A DNA stretch of 64,000 bases from Serratia surfactantfaciens (lineage in GTDB: Bacteria > Pseudomonadota > Gammaproteobacteria > Enterobacterales > Enterobacteriaceae): assembly GCF_001642805.2 (NCBI RefSeq), contig NZ_CP016948.1, positions 1,302,001 through 1,366,000 on the forward strand, in the 5' to 3' direction. The translations under genes and the position numbers were made by a program. A model generated the notes under the pieces. The model made no database searches, was not told where the DNA came from, and worked only from the letters and a program-made list of their open reading frames with translations. Shown in pieces: positions 44,584 through 53,341 of this stretch (its first letter is position 1; the number at the start of each line of letters is the position of its first letter).

Positions 44584-45483
44584 TTATAGCGTCAATCCCA
44601 TCTCCGCCGCGACCTGCTCCAACTGGTAGCGTGATGTGCGCGTGAGTGAAGGCTCCTTATCGACATAGTAGGCGTAAGCGATAACGCCAATCGACAGCGC
44701 CCAGGCGCGGCCGCGCCGCCAGGTCTCATCGTCCACTTTCACCGCCTGGCGGAAATGTTCTCGGGCTTCCGCTCCCATCAGGTTCCAGGCAACTATCATA
44801 TCGACCGCAGGATCGCCGATGGCGATGCCGCCCCAGTCGATCACCGCCGCCAGCTCACCGTTGTCGATCAGCAGATTGCCGGGTTGAATGTCCGTGTGCA
44901 GCCAGCATGCGCCGCCGGTGTTTTCACTCACCTGGCTCACGCTGTCCCATGCTTGCAGTAGGGCGGCAGCGTCGAGGTGAGGGGCGCACTGGGCAATAGA
45001 TTCGCGAGTGAGGGTGTCTCTGGCGCTGACCGGGCCGCCGCGATAAGCGCTGATCGCGTGGCCTGCGGTTGGGATGGCGTGGAGTGCGCGCATGAACTCA
45101 CCCAACTGCGTCGCCAGCGCCGGGCTGCATTCGCCGCAGGCGGGCGTGCGGCCGAGGATCCAACGGCCGATGCTCCAGGCGAAAGGATAGGCGCCATTCG
45201 GCTTGCCCTGGGCTAACGGTACGGAAATCGGTGCCGGCAGATGAGGTGCCAGCAACGCGGGGTAGCGGTTCTCGCGCGTCAGCGCTTCGGCCGCCGAGGC
45301 GGTACGCGGCAGACGAATCAACAGCTCGTCGCCGAGCCGCAGCATCACGTTGTCGGTACCGCCGGTGGTGACAAGTTCGATGGGCAACGCCGCCCAGGCC
45401 GGAAACTGTTCGGCGAGCATAGCTCGGACATGGGGGAGGGAAATCTCGGCCTCATCGGCATGTATTTTGGGAATGGCATTCAC
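44584..45483 (-). CDS. Aminoglycoside-phosphotransferase-like (APH/HPK fold) protein
   Basis: A 299-residue kinase-like protein. The catalytic loop is CWLHTDIQPGNLLIDNGEL (about 202-220), with the His-Asp-x-x-x-x-Asn pattern, and the metal-binding motif is AVIDWGGIAIGDPAVD (about 223-238). The family includes APH(3'), MPH and many uncharacterised kinases that act on small alcohols; the substrate is not shown here. The GTG at 45483 with AAGGAG upstream is preferred. The open frame continues upstream antisense to fabV, but that extension is an artefact. Resistance cannot be inferred from the sequence. Confidence 0.8.
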   Translation of the reverse strand: MNAIPKIHADEAEISLPHVRAMLAEQFPAWAALPIELVTTGGTDNVMLRLGDELLIRLPRTASAAEALTRENRYPALLAPHLPAPISVPLAQGKPNGAYPFAWSIGRWILGRTPACGECSPALATQLGEFMRALHAIPTAGHAISAYRGGPVSARDTLTRESIAQCAPHLDAAALLQAWDSVSQVSENTGGACWLHTDIQPGNLLIDNGELAAVIDWGGIAIGDPAVDMIVAWNLMGAEAREHFRQAVKVDDETWRRGRAWALSIGVIAYAYYVDKEPSLTRTSRYQLEQVAAEMGLTL

Positions 45484-45621
45484 CCGGTACGGCTCCTTCA
45501 CTGGCGCAGGGTGGCGGCCCCGACTGGTCTGGTCACTGCGCTTGTTTGCGCACTTTCTTAAGTATATCGAGAAAATCAGGTATATTGTCCTTCGGTTTTT
45601 AGCTACCAAGAAAAAATTACT

Positions 45622-46821
45622 ATGATTATCAAACCTAAAATTCGTGGTTTTATCTGCACCACCGCTCACCCGGCAGGCTGTGAAGCCAACGTCCGTGAGC
45701 AAATCGCCTACGTTAAGTCGCGCGGCGAACTGAAAAACGGGCCTAAAAAGGTGCTGGTCATTGGTGCATCCACCGGTTACGGTCTGGCCTCGCGCATCAA
45801 TGCCGCTTTCGGCAGCGGTGCGGCCACCATCGGCGTATTTTTCGAGAAGCCTGGCAGCGAAGGCAAAACCGGTTCCGCCGGTTGGTATAACTCCGCCGGT
45901 TTCGACAAGGCAGCTAAAGAAGAAGGCCTGTACGCGAAAAGCATCAACGGCGACGCATTCTCCAACGAGTGCCGTCAGACCGTGATCGATCTGATCAAAA
46001 AAGACCTGGGCCAGGTTGACCTGGTGGTTTACTCGCTGGCTTCGCCGGTGCGTAAAATGCCGGAAACCGGCGAAGTGGTGCGTTCCGCGCTGAAGCCAAT
46101 CGGCGAGCCGTACAAGTCCGTCGCGCTGGACACCAACAAAGACGTGCTGGTTGAAGCCGTGGTCGAGCCGGCCAACGAGCAAGAAATTGCCGACACCGTG
46201 AAGGTGATGGGCGGCCAGGACTGGCAGCTGTGGATGGACGCGCTGGACGAAGCGGGCGTGCTGGCGGATAACGCGCAGTCTGTCGCTTACTCCTACATCG
46301 GTACCGATCTGACCTGGCCAATCTACTGGCACGGTACGCTGGGCAAGGCGAAAGAAGATCTGGATCGCGCGGCGCACGCCATCAACCAGAAGCTGCAGGC
46401 CAAAGGCGGCGCGGCTTACGTTGCGGTGCTCAAGTCGGTGGTGACCCAGGCTTCCTCCGCCATTCCTGTCATGCCGCTGTATATCTCCATCGTGTTCAAA
46501 ATCATGAAGGAGCAGGGCATTCACGAAGGCTGCATCGAGCAGATCCAGCGTCTGTTCGCCACCAAGCTGTACAGCGGTGCGGCGCCGGATACCGACGAGA
46601 AACACCGTCTGCGTCTGGATGACTGGGAACTGCGCGACGCCGTGCAGGAAACCTGCCGTGAAATCTGGCAGCAGCTGAACGACAGCAACATCAACGAGCT
46701 GACCGATTACCAGGGCTACAAGGCGGAGTTCCTGCGCCTGTTCGGTTTCGGTCTGCAGGGCGTTGACTACGACGCCGATCTGAGCGGCGAAGCCAACTTC
46801 GAAGTGATCGAACTGGTCTAA
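45622..46821 (+). CDS. fabV: Trans-2-enoyl-[ACP] reductase FabV
   Basis: A 399-residue NADH-dependent enoyl-ACP reductase of the FabV/TER type, the last step of fatty-acid elongation; this isoform is little inhibited by triclosan. Cofactor loop [11 protein letters not shown] (about 49-59), and the hallmark Tyr-x8-Lys in [10 protein letters not shown] (about 235-244). Full family length. Divergent from the phosphotransferase-like gene with a 138-bp spacer that must hold its promoter. Terminator follows. Confidence 0.95.
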   Translation: MIIKPKIRGFICTTAHPAGCEANVREQIAYVKSRGELKNGPKKVLVIGASTGYGLASRINAAFGSGAATIGVFFEKPGSEGKTGSAGWYNSAGFDKAAKEEGLYAKSINGDAFSNECRQTVIDLIKKDLGQVDLVVYSLASPVRKMPETGEVVRSALKPIGEPYKSVALDTNKDVLVEAVVEPANEQEIADTVKVMGGQDWQLWMDALDEAGVLADNAQSVAYSYIGTDLTWPIYWHGTLGKAKEDLDRAAHAINQKLQAKGGAAYVAVLKSVVTQASSAIPVMPLYISIVFKIMKEQGIHEGCIEQIQRLFATKLYSGAAPDTDEKHRLRLDDWELRDAVQETCREIWQQLNDSNINELTDYQGYKAEFLRLFGFGLQGVDYDADLSGEANFEVIELV

Positions 46822-46841
46822 GCACGTCGAGCGGTCAAACA

Positions 46842-46871
46842 AGGTCGGGCTTGCCCGGCCTTTTTTTTTCC
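46842..46871 (+). terminator. Rho-independent terminator of fabV
   Basis: AAGGTCGGGC / GCCCGGCCTT stem with nine T, 20 bases past the stop. Confidence 0.9.
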
Positions 46872-46976
46872 GTAACCAGACGATGTTGACCTAACTCATC
46901 AGTCCACTTGATCATTGACAGTAATAAGTTATCGTTTTACGATAATTTATTGCTGTTGATTAAGGGATAGAAAACT

Positions 46977-47540
46977 ATGAGCACTGCGCCAAGGATCCAT
47001 CTGCCGCTGTATGTGCGTTGTCTGTGCTTATTGATTATGGCGATGCTGATTATCAGCACCTGCGTCGAAATGTTCATGATCGTGCGTGGCTGGCTGCACG
47101 GTGAGGCTTATGCCGAGATCATCGCCTCTTACCGGGAGTATTACCCCGAGCTGGTTGGCTACGCCATTCCTCAACAACGCTGGGCGCTGGGTGCCACGCT
47201 GGCGATCGATATGCTCGGTTATTTGCCTTATTACAGCGCGCTGCTGTGCGGCGCCGGGCTGTTTTATCAATTCTTCCGCGGCAACGTATGGCACCGCAAC
47301 AACATGGTGTTGCTGCAGGTCATCGGGATTTTGCTGATTGTCGATGTGCTGTTCCCTTCGTTAGCCGACCTGTTGCAGGTTATGGTTCTGACCGCCGATG
47401 AAAAAATGCTGTTTATCCTTTATTATGGCGTCAATAGCGAGTCGGTGCGCTCGCTGATCGTCGGCTGCGCAATCCTGGTGTTTAGCCGGGTATTTCTGGA
47501 AGCGCTGCGGCTGAATGAAGAACAGCTTTCTTTCGTGTGA
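46977..47540 (+). CDS. DUF2975 membrane protein
   Basis: A 187-residue membrane protein of DUF2975, with four predicted helices (about 12-36, 78-100, 110-135, 150-175). The N-terminal MSTAPRIHLPLYVRCLCLLI and the GLFYQFFRGNVWHRNNM segment agree with the family. Function unknown. It overlaps or nearly touches the downstream HTH gene, the typical partner of DUF2975 proteins (YoaS/YozG-like pair). Confidence 0.75.
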   Translation: MSTAPRIHLPLYVRCLCLLIMAMLIISTCVEMFMIVRGWLHGEAYAEIIASYREYYPELVGYAIPQQRWALGATLAIDMLGYLPYYSALLCGAGLFYQFFRGNVWHRNNMVLLQVIGILLIVDVLFPSLADLLQVMVLTADEKMLFILYYGVNSESVRSLIVGCAILVFSRVFLEALRLNEEQLSFV

Positions 47541-47547
47541 GAATAGA

Positions 47548-47763
47548 GTGGCAATAATCGTAAGTCTTGACGTCATGTTGGCCAAAAGGAAGATGCGTTC
47601 AAAAGAGCTGGCGGAGCAGGTGGGGATCACCGAACAAAACCTGTCCCTGTTGAAGAACGGCAAGGTCAAGGGCGTCAGGCTGGAAACGCTGGACAAGATT
47701 TGCCGTATCCTTGAGTGCCAGCCCGGCGACTTGCTGGCCTGGCAGCCGGACGGCGAAGAGTAG
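47548..47763 (+). CDS. XRE/Cro-like regulator, YozG type
   Basis: A 71-residue helix-turn-helix protein. MLAKRKMRSKELAEQVGITEQNLSLLKNGKVKGVRLETLDKICRILECQPGDLL is a full HTH_26 (XRE) domain. The GTG at 47548 yields the VAIIVSLDVMLAKRKM start usual for the family; the ATG at 47515 lies inside the DUF2975 gene and is an alternative. Cotranscribed with the DUF2975 gene; probably autoregulates the pair. Confidence 0.85.
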   Translation: MAIIVSLDVMLAKRKMRSKELAEQVGITEQNLSLLKNGKVKGVRLETLDKICRILECQPGDLLAWQPDGEE

Positions 47764-47988
47764 GATCCCGGCGCACTCGGATGTGCGCTGAGTCCACTGG
47801 CAAATTTCTTCGCGATTAGCATTGCCTTATTGAGTCTATTTGTTTTTCTTTCGTTAATTAAAATAACGCCTAATTAACACCAGGCCGTGTTGTTTTTATT
47901 GCTATTGCATATGGCAGGGTTATTAAACTAAATAAAGCCGTTTTTATTTTTTACAATCACCAGAATCAGTTATTTTAAGGAACATCAC

Positions 47989-48207
47989 ATGAGATTTCGT
48001 CATTGCCTCCCTGCACTATGCTTTGTATTAAGCGGATGCGGTGCCATTTATTCAACGTCTTCGTCTCCCGATTGGGTTATGCCTCAGCCGGCTACGCGGG
48101 AACAGAAGCAGCGCATTATCGCCGGAGAGTCAGCCACGTCAGTGTTGAGTGGGGATCGCGTTGGCGTAAGCGGCACGTTGGACTGGTCAAAATTATGGGA
48201 CCGCTAG
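47989..48207 (+). CDS. Small lipoprotein
   Basis: A 72-residue lipoprotein. Signal peptide with lipobox VLSGC (Cys about 17), then a short mature part (AIYSTSSSPDWVMPQPATREQ...) with no known domain. AAGGAACATCAC precedes the ATG. First of four exported small proteins on the same strand (47989-49514). Function unknown. Confidence 0.65.
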   Translation: MRFRHCLPALCFVLSGCGAIYSTSSSPDWVMPQPATREQKQRIIAGESATSVLSGDRVGVSGTLDWSKLWDR

Positions 48208-48373
48208 CCGTTTAAATATTTCGGTGGGTATTTGTCATTATCTTAAGGGTATTGTTGTTCGGTTTACTATTATTTCGCTACTCTGCTTTGATGCGCTATT
48301 TCATTGCCGGGTGGCGCCTTTCTGCTTGCCGAAGATATATCGGCATGCCCGAATGTCATTACAGGAGTTCTCA

Positions 48374-48673
48374 ATGGCAAAGATTATTTTCGCCATGTTG
48401 GTACTGCTAATGCCTTTATTGAGCCAGCCGGCAAATGCCGTCCGCTATGATCGGCAGTGCGACGGAATGTCGCCCGTGTTGTTTCAAAAGAAACTGAAAG
48501 ACCTGGCGCACGATCTGCGGCAAGAGATGGCGACGGAGTCCCCGCCGGTGAATGACGAGGCGCTGGCGCGGCGGGCGGAATGCGATGTCGAAACCGGGAA
48601 AGCGCCGGCGACGGGAGGACAGCCAGCGCCGGCTCCCGAAGAGCAGAACGCAACGTCACTCAGCGGTTGTTGA
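48374..48673 (+). CDS. Small exported protein, Cys-containing
   Basis: A 99-residue protein with a clear signal peptide (MAKIIFAMLVLLMPLLSQPANA; cleavage after ANA). The mature part starts VRYDRQCDGMSPVLFQKKL and has three cysteines, of which the last is the penultimate-type end GC. The tail is proline/alanine-rich (GGQPAPAPEEQ). ACAGGAG precedes the ATG at 48374; the upstream part of the frame is not used. No family recognised. Second of four exported proteins in a row. Confidence 0.6.
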   Translation: MAKIIFAMLVLLMPLLSQPANAVRYDRQCDGMSPVLFQKKLKDLAHDLRQEMATESPPVNDEALARRAECDVETGKAPATGGQPAPAPEEQNATSLSGC

Positions 48674-48720
48674 CCCATTCCGTTGCGTGGTCGAGCCCGT
48701 TTATTCATGGAGTCTGTGTA

Positions 48721-49146
48721 TTGAAACTACCCTCGTTAATCGCAGTGGCTCTGGCGATGCTGGCCTCGTTTTATAGCCAGGCGTTCGTCGATCGCCACTC
48801 GCCAGTTACCGTTCCGGTGGAAAACGCCCCCCAGGCAGGATGCCCGGCCAGTATGGCCGGATTATTGCAGCATCTTTGGTTGGTTGAGCAGATCCAGGCG
48901 GAGCGAGTCGAGCTGGCGCGCCTGCGTGCGGAGCGTAACGCAGTGAAAACCTGGCTGAAAACGCAGAAAAACGCCAAACGTACTGCGGTGGCGCATTTAC
49001 CCAGCCCGTCGACATGCGCGCAGCACACCGGCATCGTCCGCTGCCTGTCTTTACGGCTGCGGCGTGCGTCCGCACTGGGGCCACACCGGCCTTTTGTCGG
49101 TGCCTATTGTCACGCCTGGCTTAATGGGCGGCCGCAGAATTGCTGA
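48721..49146 (+). CDS. Small exported or anchored protein
   Basis: A 141-residue frame starting at TTG (48721) behind GGAG. It has an N-terminal hydrophobic segment (KLPSLIAVALAMLASFYSQAF), then a Cys-containing region (GCPASMAGLLQHLWLVEQIQAERVELARLR) with a coiled-coil look, and a basic, Cys- and Arg-rich C-terminus (TGIVRCLSLRLRRASALGP). No family recognised. Third of the exported cluster; the gap to the next gene is 32 bases. The TTG start and the Arg-rich tail make the end less sure. Confidence 0.5.
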   Translation: MKLPSLIAVALAMLASFYSQAFVDRHSPVTVPVENAPQAGCPASMAGLLQHLWLVEQIQAERVELARLRAERNAVKTWLKTQKNAKRTAVAHLPSPSTCAQHTGIVRCLSLRLRRASALGPHRPFVGAYCHAWLNGRPQNC

Positions 49147-49178
49147 AAATGAGAAACAGGTTTGTTAGGAGTTTATCG

Positions 49179-49514
49179 ATGAAAAGGACAGTGTTGGCCG
49201 GCGTGGCCTTGTGTTGCGCCTGCTTCGCGCAGGCGCGGGTAGATTTGGAATACCATGCGGCGCCGCCGAAGGACAGTAAGATCACCGAGGAGTACCGGAA
49301 AAAGCGCGATGCCTTGCGCCACAAGGTGTGGAACGTCGATAACCTGACGCAGGCCAACGAACAGGCGATCGCCCGCGAGCAACAGCGCGAGGCCGCAGAG
49401 AGCGCCAAGCGGCAGCAGCGTCACCTGGATCAGCAGCAGAAAAAGCAGCGCTGCCTGCGGAAATACTCGAAAGATCCTCACCCCGAGGCGAAGTGTTACA
49501 TGTACAACTTCTAA
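49179..49514 (+). CDS. Small exported coiled-coil protein
   Basis: A 111-residue protein. The signal peptide ends ...CACFAQARV. The mature part is strongly charged with a long coiled coil (about 45-90: AIAREQQREAAESAKRQQRH) and a short Cys pair near the end (QRCLRKYSK...AKCYMYNF). TTAGGAG precedes the ATG at 49179. Fourth of the row, followed by a terminator. Function unknown. Confidence 0.6.
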   Translation: MKRTVLAGVALCCACFAQARVDLEYHAAPPKDSKITEEYRKKRDALRHKVWNVDNLTQANEQAIAREQQREAAESAKRQQRHLDQQQKKQRCLRKYSKDPHPEAKCYMYNF

Positions 49515-49519
49515 CTTTT

Positions 49520-49547
49520 AACCGCCGGGCGCTTTCTGCGCCCGGCG
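49520..49547 (+). terminator. Terminator after the small exported protein cluster
   Basis: CGCCGGGCGC / GCGCCCGGCG stem with a TTTCT loop, followed by TCGTTT. It also lies at the end of the convergent dcuR gene. Confidence 0.75.
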
Positions 49548-49551
49548 TCGT

Positions 49552-50271
49552 TTAGGCCGGGCGGCAATGCTCTTTCAGCATGGCGATCGCATCCGGTTTC
49601 AGCTGATACAGATAGACCGGCCGGCCGGTGGCGCCGTACAGAATACGGGTGCCGAGAATGCCGCTCTCCGCCAGATAGATGAGGTACTTGCGGCAGGAGA
49701 CCCGCGAAATGCCGATGGCGTTGGCCAGGTTGTCGGTGGAGAATTCGCTGTCATGCTGCTGCTCGATCCACTCGCACACCGTGCTCAGGGTGATGCTGGT
49801 CAGGCCTTTTGGCAGCTTCTTGCTCTCCTGGCCGCCGGGCTGGCGGCGCAGCAGGCTGTCGACGTCGGCCTGCGAAAACTCGCGCTGTGCCAACAGCTGC
49901 GACTGTTGCCGGTAGTGGCTCAGCGCCTCCTTGAAACGACTGAACTGGAACGGCTTGATCAGGTAATCCACCACGCCGTAGTGCAGCGCCTTTTGCACCG
50001 TATTCACGTCGCTGGCGGAGGAGATGATGATCACATCGGTCTTTTCGCCGAGCTCGCGCAGGCCGGGCAGCAGATCCAGTCCATTCTCCTGCTGCATGTA
50101 GATATCCAGCAGCACCAGATCGATGCTGATGCTGGCGTCGGCCAGCAGGGCGCGCGCCTGGCTCAGGGTGGCGACCGTCGCCTGGCAGTGAAAACCGCCG
50201 ATCTGGCTCAGGTAGTATTTGTTCAGCTCCGCCACCATCGGGTCGTCGTCGACAATCAGTACGTTAATCAT
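49552..50271 (-). CDS. dcuR: C4-dicarboxylate response regulator DcuR
   Basis: A 239-residue CitB/DcuR-type response regulator: receiver domain with the phosphoacceptor Asp in VLLDIYMQQENGL (about 50-60), the Lys in YLIKPFQFSRF, and a C-terminal helix-turn-helix (STDNLANAIGISRVSCRKYLIYLAESGIL). Overlaps dcuS by eight bases, so the two are cotranslated. DcuR activates fumarate/C4-dicarboxylate genes in E. coli; their targets are not in this window. dpiA-type regulators are a related alternative. Confidence 0.88.
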   Translation of the reverse strand: MINVLIVDDDPMVAELNKYYLSQIGGFHCQATVATLSQARALLADASISIDLVLLDIYMQQENGLDLLPGLRELGEKTDVIIISSASDVNTVQKALHYGVVDYLIKPFQFSRFKEALSHYRQQSQLLAQREFSQADVDSLLRRQPGGQESKKLPKGLTSITLSTVCEWIEQQHDSEFSTDNLANAIGISRVSCRKYLIYLAESGILGTRILYGATGRPVYLYQLKPDAIAMLKEHCRPA

Positions 50272-51877
50272 GGGTTCTGCTCTTGGCCTGATAGGGAAGG
50301 TGCACGAAAAATTGGGTCAGCTCGCCCGGCTCGGATTCGAAATCGATGCTGCCGCCCAGTTTCTCCAGGTGGCTGCGGATCAGCGCCAGGCCGATGCCGC
50401 GTCCCGTCCCCTTGGTGGAAAATCCGTGTTCGAAGATGCGCGCGCCGATCGCCGGATCGATGCCGGGGCCGTCGTCGCTGACGATACAGTGTAATTGATC
50501 GTCGTGGTGATGGAAGCTCAGGCCGATCTCGTGGCCCTCAACGCCGTCGATGGCGTCGATGGCGTTTTCGATCAGATTGCCGAGCACGCTGATCAGCACG
50601 TGGGTGGTTTCCGCGTCGTCGGTTTCCGGCAGCAGGCTGGTCTCCTCGATAGTCAGCTCAACGCCGGCTTCGTGGGCGCGGCTGATCTTGCCGATGAAGA
50701 AGCCCGCCACTTCCGGCGAGTGGATCTTGCGCAGCAGCGCGCCGATCTCTTCCTGATAGTTGCTGGCGGTATTGATGATGTAGTTTTCCAACTGCTGGTA
50801 AGCCTTCATATGCAGCATGCCGAGTATCACGTGCAGCTTGTTCATAAATTCGTGCGACTGCACCCGCAGCGCGTCGGCGTAGTGCGCCATGCCGCTCAGG
50901 CGTTGCAGCAGGCGGCTGACCTCGGTCTTGTCGCGGAAGGTGGCGATGGCGCCGGTCACCTGACCATTGACGATCACCGGCACGGTATTGGTCAGCAGTT
51001 CGCTGCCGTTGAAGCTGATCTGCCGATCGCGCAGCGGCTTGCCGCTGGCCAGCACCTCCGCCAGATGCAATTGCGCCGGCCAATGCTTGCTGGCGGCTTC
51101 CAACAGCAGGTTCTCCAGCGGGCCGCTCTGGCGCAGCAGGCGCTTGGCCTCGTCGTTGACGATGGTGATGCGGGAATCATTATCGACCGCGATCACGCCT
51201 TCTTTAATCGATTGCAGCATGGCGTTGCGCTGCTCGAACAGGTTGGAGATTTCGTAAGGCTCAAAACCCAGCATGATGCGTTTGAGTGCAGAGACCAGGA
51301 AGAAGGTGCCCAGGCTGCCGACCAGCGCGGCGAAGGCGATGGTCCAATAGATGATCCAGCGGCTTTCCGCCACCACCCGCTGCACGGTGTCCAGCGCGAT
51401 GCCGAGCGCCACCACGCCGATTTGCCGCCGTTGTTCGTCATACACCGGCACGAACACCCGCAGCGCCGGGGCCAGCGTGCCGCGGTTGATGGCGCTGTTG
51501 ACGTTGCCTTGCAGCGCCGGCGCCAGATCGTCGCCGATAAAATGTTTGCCGATCAGCCAGGGTTTGGGGTGCGAATAGCGGATGCCCTGCATATCCACCA
51601 CCACCACGAACAGCAGCTCGTTCTGATGGCGCACCTGCTCGGCGAAGCGCTGAATGGCGCCGCTTTGATCGCGCCGCTGCAGGCTGTCGACCACGGTGCT
51701 GGAGAGCGCCAGCGTGTTGGCGACGGCGATGGCTTTTTGCTGCAGCTGCTCTTGCCCTTCGCGGCTCATCTGCACGAAAAACAGCGCGAACACCACCAGC
51801 AGCACCGAAGCGATGATGGCGGACACCATCAGCGTGATGGAGGTGCTCAGCTTGAGCGGCACCCGTTGTTTTGGCAT
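50264..51877 (-). CDS. dcuS: C4-dicarboxylate sensor histidine kinase DcuS
   Basis: A 537-residue membrane sensor. TM1 (about 12-32), a periplasmic PAS-like sensor domain (about 40-175) with FVVVVDMQGIRYSHPKP, TM2 (about 178-200), a cytoplasmic PAS (about 220-320), and a kinase core. The phosphoacceptor His is in QSHEFMNKLHVILGM; ATP-binding motifs are NLIENAIDA and DDGPGIDPAIGARIFEHGFSTKGTGRGIGLAL. The H-box region matches E. coli DcuS. ATG at 51877 has GGAGAACC upstream. Partner: dcuR. Confidence 0.9.
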   Translation of the reverse strand: MPKQRVPLKLSTSITLMVSAIIASVLLVVFALFFVQMSREGQEQLQQKAIAVANTLALSSTVVDSLQRRDQSGAIQRFAEQVRHQNELLFVVVVDMQGIRYSHPKPWLIGKHFIGDDLAPALQGNVNSAINRGTLAPALRVFVPVYDEQRRQIGVVALGIALDTVQRVVAESRWIIYWTIAFAALVGSLGTFFLVSALKRIMLGFEPYEISNLFEQRNAMLQSIKEGVIAVDNDSRITIVNDEAKRLLRQSGPLENLLLEAASKHWPAQLHLAEVLASGKPLRDRQISFNGSELLTNTVPVIVNGQVTGAIATFRDKTEVSRLLQRLSGMAHYADALRVQSHEFMNKLHVILGMLHMKAYQQLENYIINTASNYQEEIGALLRKIHSPEVAGFFIGKISRAHEAGVELTIEETSLLPETDDAETTHVLISVLGNLIENAIDAIDGVEGHEIGLSFHHHDDQLHCIVSDDGPGIDPAIGARIFEHGFSTKGTGRGIGLALIRSHLEKLGGSIDFESEPGELTQFFVHLPYQAKSRTHD

Positions 51878-52002
51878 GGCGGTTCTCCGAATGGCGATAT
51901 CACGGCGTATTCTAGCGAGGAATGCGGCAGGCTGCAGTTACCGGCAGCAGGTTATAGCATGCTGCCGGGGTGCGGAGGGGTTATTTTAGTTACAAAAGCG
52001 GG

Positions 52003-52845
52003 TCACTGTTGGTGGTAGATCTCCAGCGCCTGTTGGCCGCTGGCGCCCTGGTGGATGATCGCCATCAGGGCGCGCACCACCTGCGACGGATTGCTGTGTT
52101 GATAGACGTTGCGGCCGTAGACCATGCCGGAGGCGCCCTGGGCCATCAGTGCGGCGGATTTCTCCAGCACCGGCCCCAGCTCCCCCTTGCCGCCGCCGCG
52201 CACCAGCGTCGGGCAGCGCGCCGCTTCCACCACGCGGTGGAAGTCTTCCACCCGGTCGGTCGGGTCGGCCTTGATGATGTCGGCGCCCAGTTCGCGCGCC
52301 AGCCGCACCAGTGGCACGATCTTCTCCACGTCGCCGAGCGAACCGTAGGCGGCGCCCTGGCCGGCCGGCGCCATTACCAGCGGCTCGATCATCAGCGGCA
52401 TGGCGTACTGGTCGCAGGCGTGGCGCAGGCGGCCGATGTTCTCCACGCACTGGCGGAAAATGCCGGGTTCATCCGGGATCATATACAGATTGACCACCAC
52501 CGCGGCGGCGTCCATTTGCAGCGCCGCCAGGATCGGTGCCTCCGGGTTGTGCAGCACCGCCCACATTTCGCGGTGGCGCGCGGCGTTATAGGCGTTGCCG
52601 ACGTCGGTGCGCATCACCAGCGCCGGTTTTTCGCGCTGCGGCGCGCGCTGCAGCAGATCCGCCTGGCCGTAGTTGACCTGAATCGCGTCAGGGCGCGCGG
52701 CGATCAGGTTGCCCATCACCCGTTCGATATCTTCCAGGCCGATCAAGAAATCCGGTTCGTTGGCGATGCCGTGATCGATCGCCACATCCAGGCACTTGCC
52801 GTTGTTGAACAGGCGGTTCATCCGCACCTTACTGCTGAGCTGCAT
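52003..52845 (-). CDS. DhnA-type class I fructose-bisphosphate aldolase-like protein
   Basis: A 280-residue aldolase of the DhnA/FbaB/LsrF family (TIM barrel). The Schiff-base Lys is in LGADIIKADPTDRVEDFH (about 186-203); 'CLDVAIDHG' near the N-terminus holds the phosphate/substrate loop, and GASGMVYGRNVYQHSNP the C-terminal phosphate site. Substrate could be fructose 1,6-bisphosphate or another sugar phosphate. It is divergent from the sugar ABC operon (496-bp spacer), so a shared sugar is likely. AGGAGG before the ATG. Confidence 0.8.
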   Translation of the reverse strand: MQLSSKVRMNRLFNNGKCLDVAIDHGIANEPDFLIGLEDIERVMGNLIAARPDAIQVNYGQADLLQRAPQREKPALVMRTDVGNAYNAARHREMWAVLHNPEAPILAALQMDAAAVVVNLYMIPDEPGIFRQCVENIGRLRHACDQYAMPLMIEPLVMAPAGQGAAYGSLGDVEKIVPLVRLARELGADIIKADPTDRVEDFHRVVEAARCPTLVRGGGKGELGPVLEKSAALMAQGASGMVYGRNVYQHSNPSQVVRALMAIIHQGASGQQALEIYHQQ

Positions 52846-53341
52846 GTCAGGTCCTCCTGAGATAGGGATATGTCCATTATTGCCGAGTAAGGATGGTCGG
52901 GAAACGCGGAAACCGCAAACTGCGCGCCCGCTCGCAGTTTTTGCCGGCGCTCGGTGCGGCGCACGAAAGGGGGGCGTTCGCCGACGGCTTTCACTTCATT
53001 TGTTAGATCCGTGTCATGTTTTTGTTAATAAGCCATTCCAAAACGCATGTTTCGCTTGTTTGGGTTAGAAAGTTTCAATAATCTCAATTATGAAATAAAC
53101 ATTTAAAAATGCGATGCCAGCGTCGCTTGCTGTGCCAGGGGTTTATTTCAATTAATTGTTTTTAATCTGTTTTGATATATCGATCACCATTTTGTTCACG
53201 GCCTTAATGCGGCGATGACGCGGTAAATTCGCCGTATCAAAGGGATAATACCGACCGTATTGTTGTTTGAATGTAAAAAATATTTTTCATTAGCTGTCAA
53301 CCAACAGACCTCTTCATTCTAACGATTAAAGGGTAACGAAC
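52846..53341. other. Spacer between the aldolase and the sugar ABC operon
   Basis: About 500 bases, AT-rich towards the ABC operon. Contains divergent promoters and a TGAT-n6-ATCA inverted motif near 53173-53188 that could be a weak CRP-like or repressor site. No convincing reading frame. Confidence 0.4.

Noticed and set aside
45484..46842. Minus-strand reading frame extending the APH-like gene across the whole of fabV (752 codons open)
   Set aside because: The frame is antisense to fabV and has no own motifs. GC-rich codon use leaves few stops in that phase; the kinase starts at the GTG at 45483 with a ribosome site.
53173..53188. CRP site before the sugar ABC operon
   Set aside because: TGAT-n6-ATCA does not fit TGTGA-n6-TCACA well; mentioned only as a weak motif in the spacer entry.
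52846..53341. Small genes in the aldolase-ABC spacer
   Set aside because: The few ATG frames are very short (for example a six-codon frame near 52870) with no conserved features.
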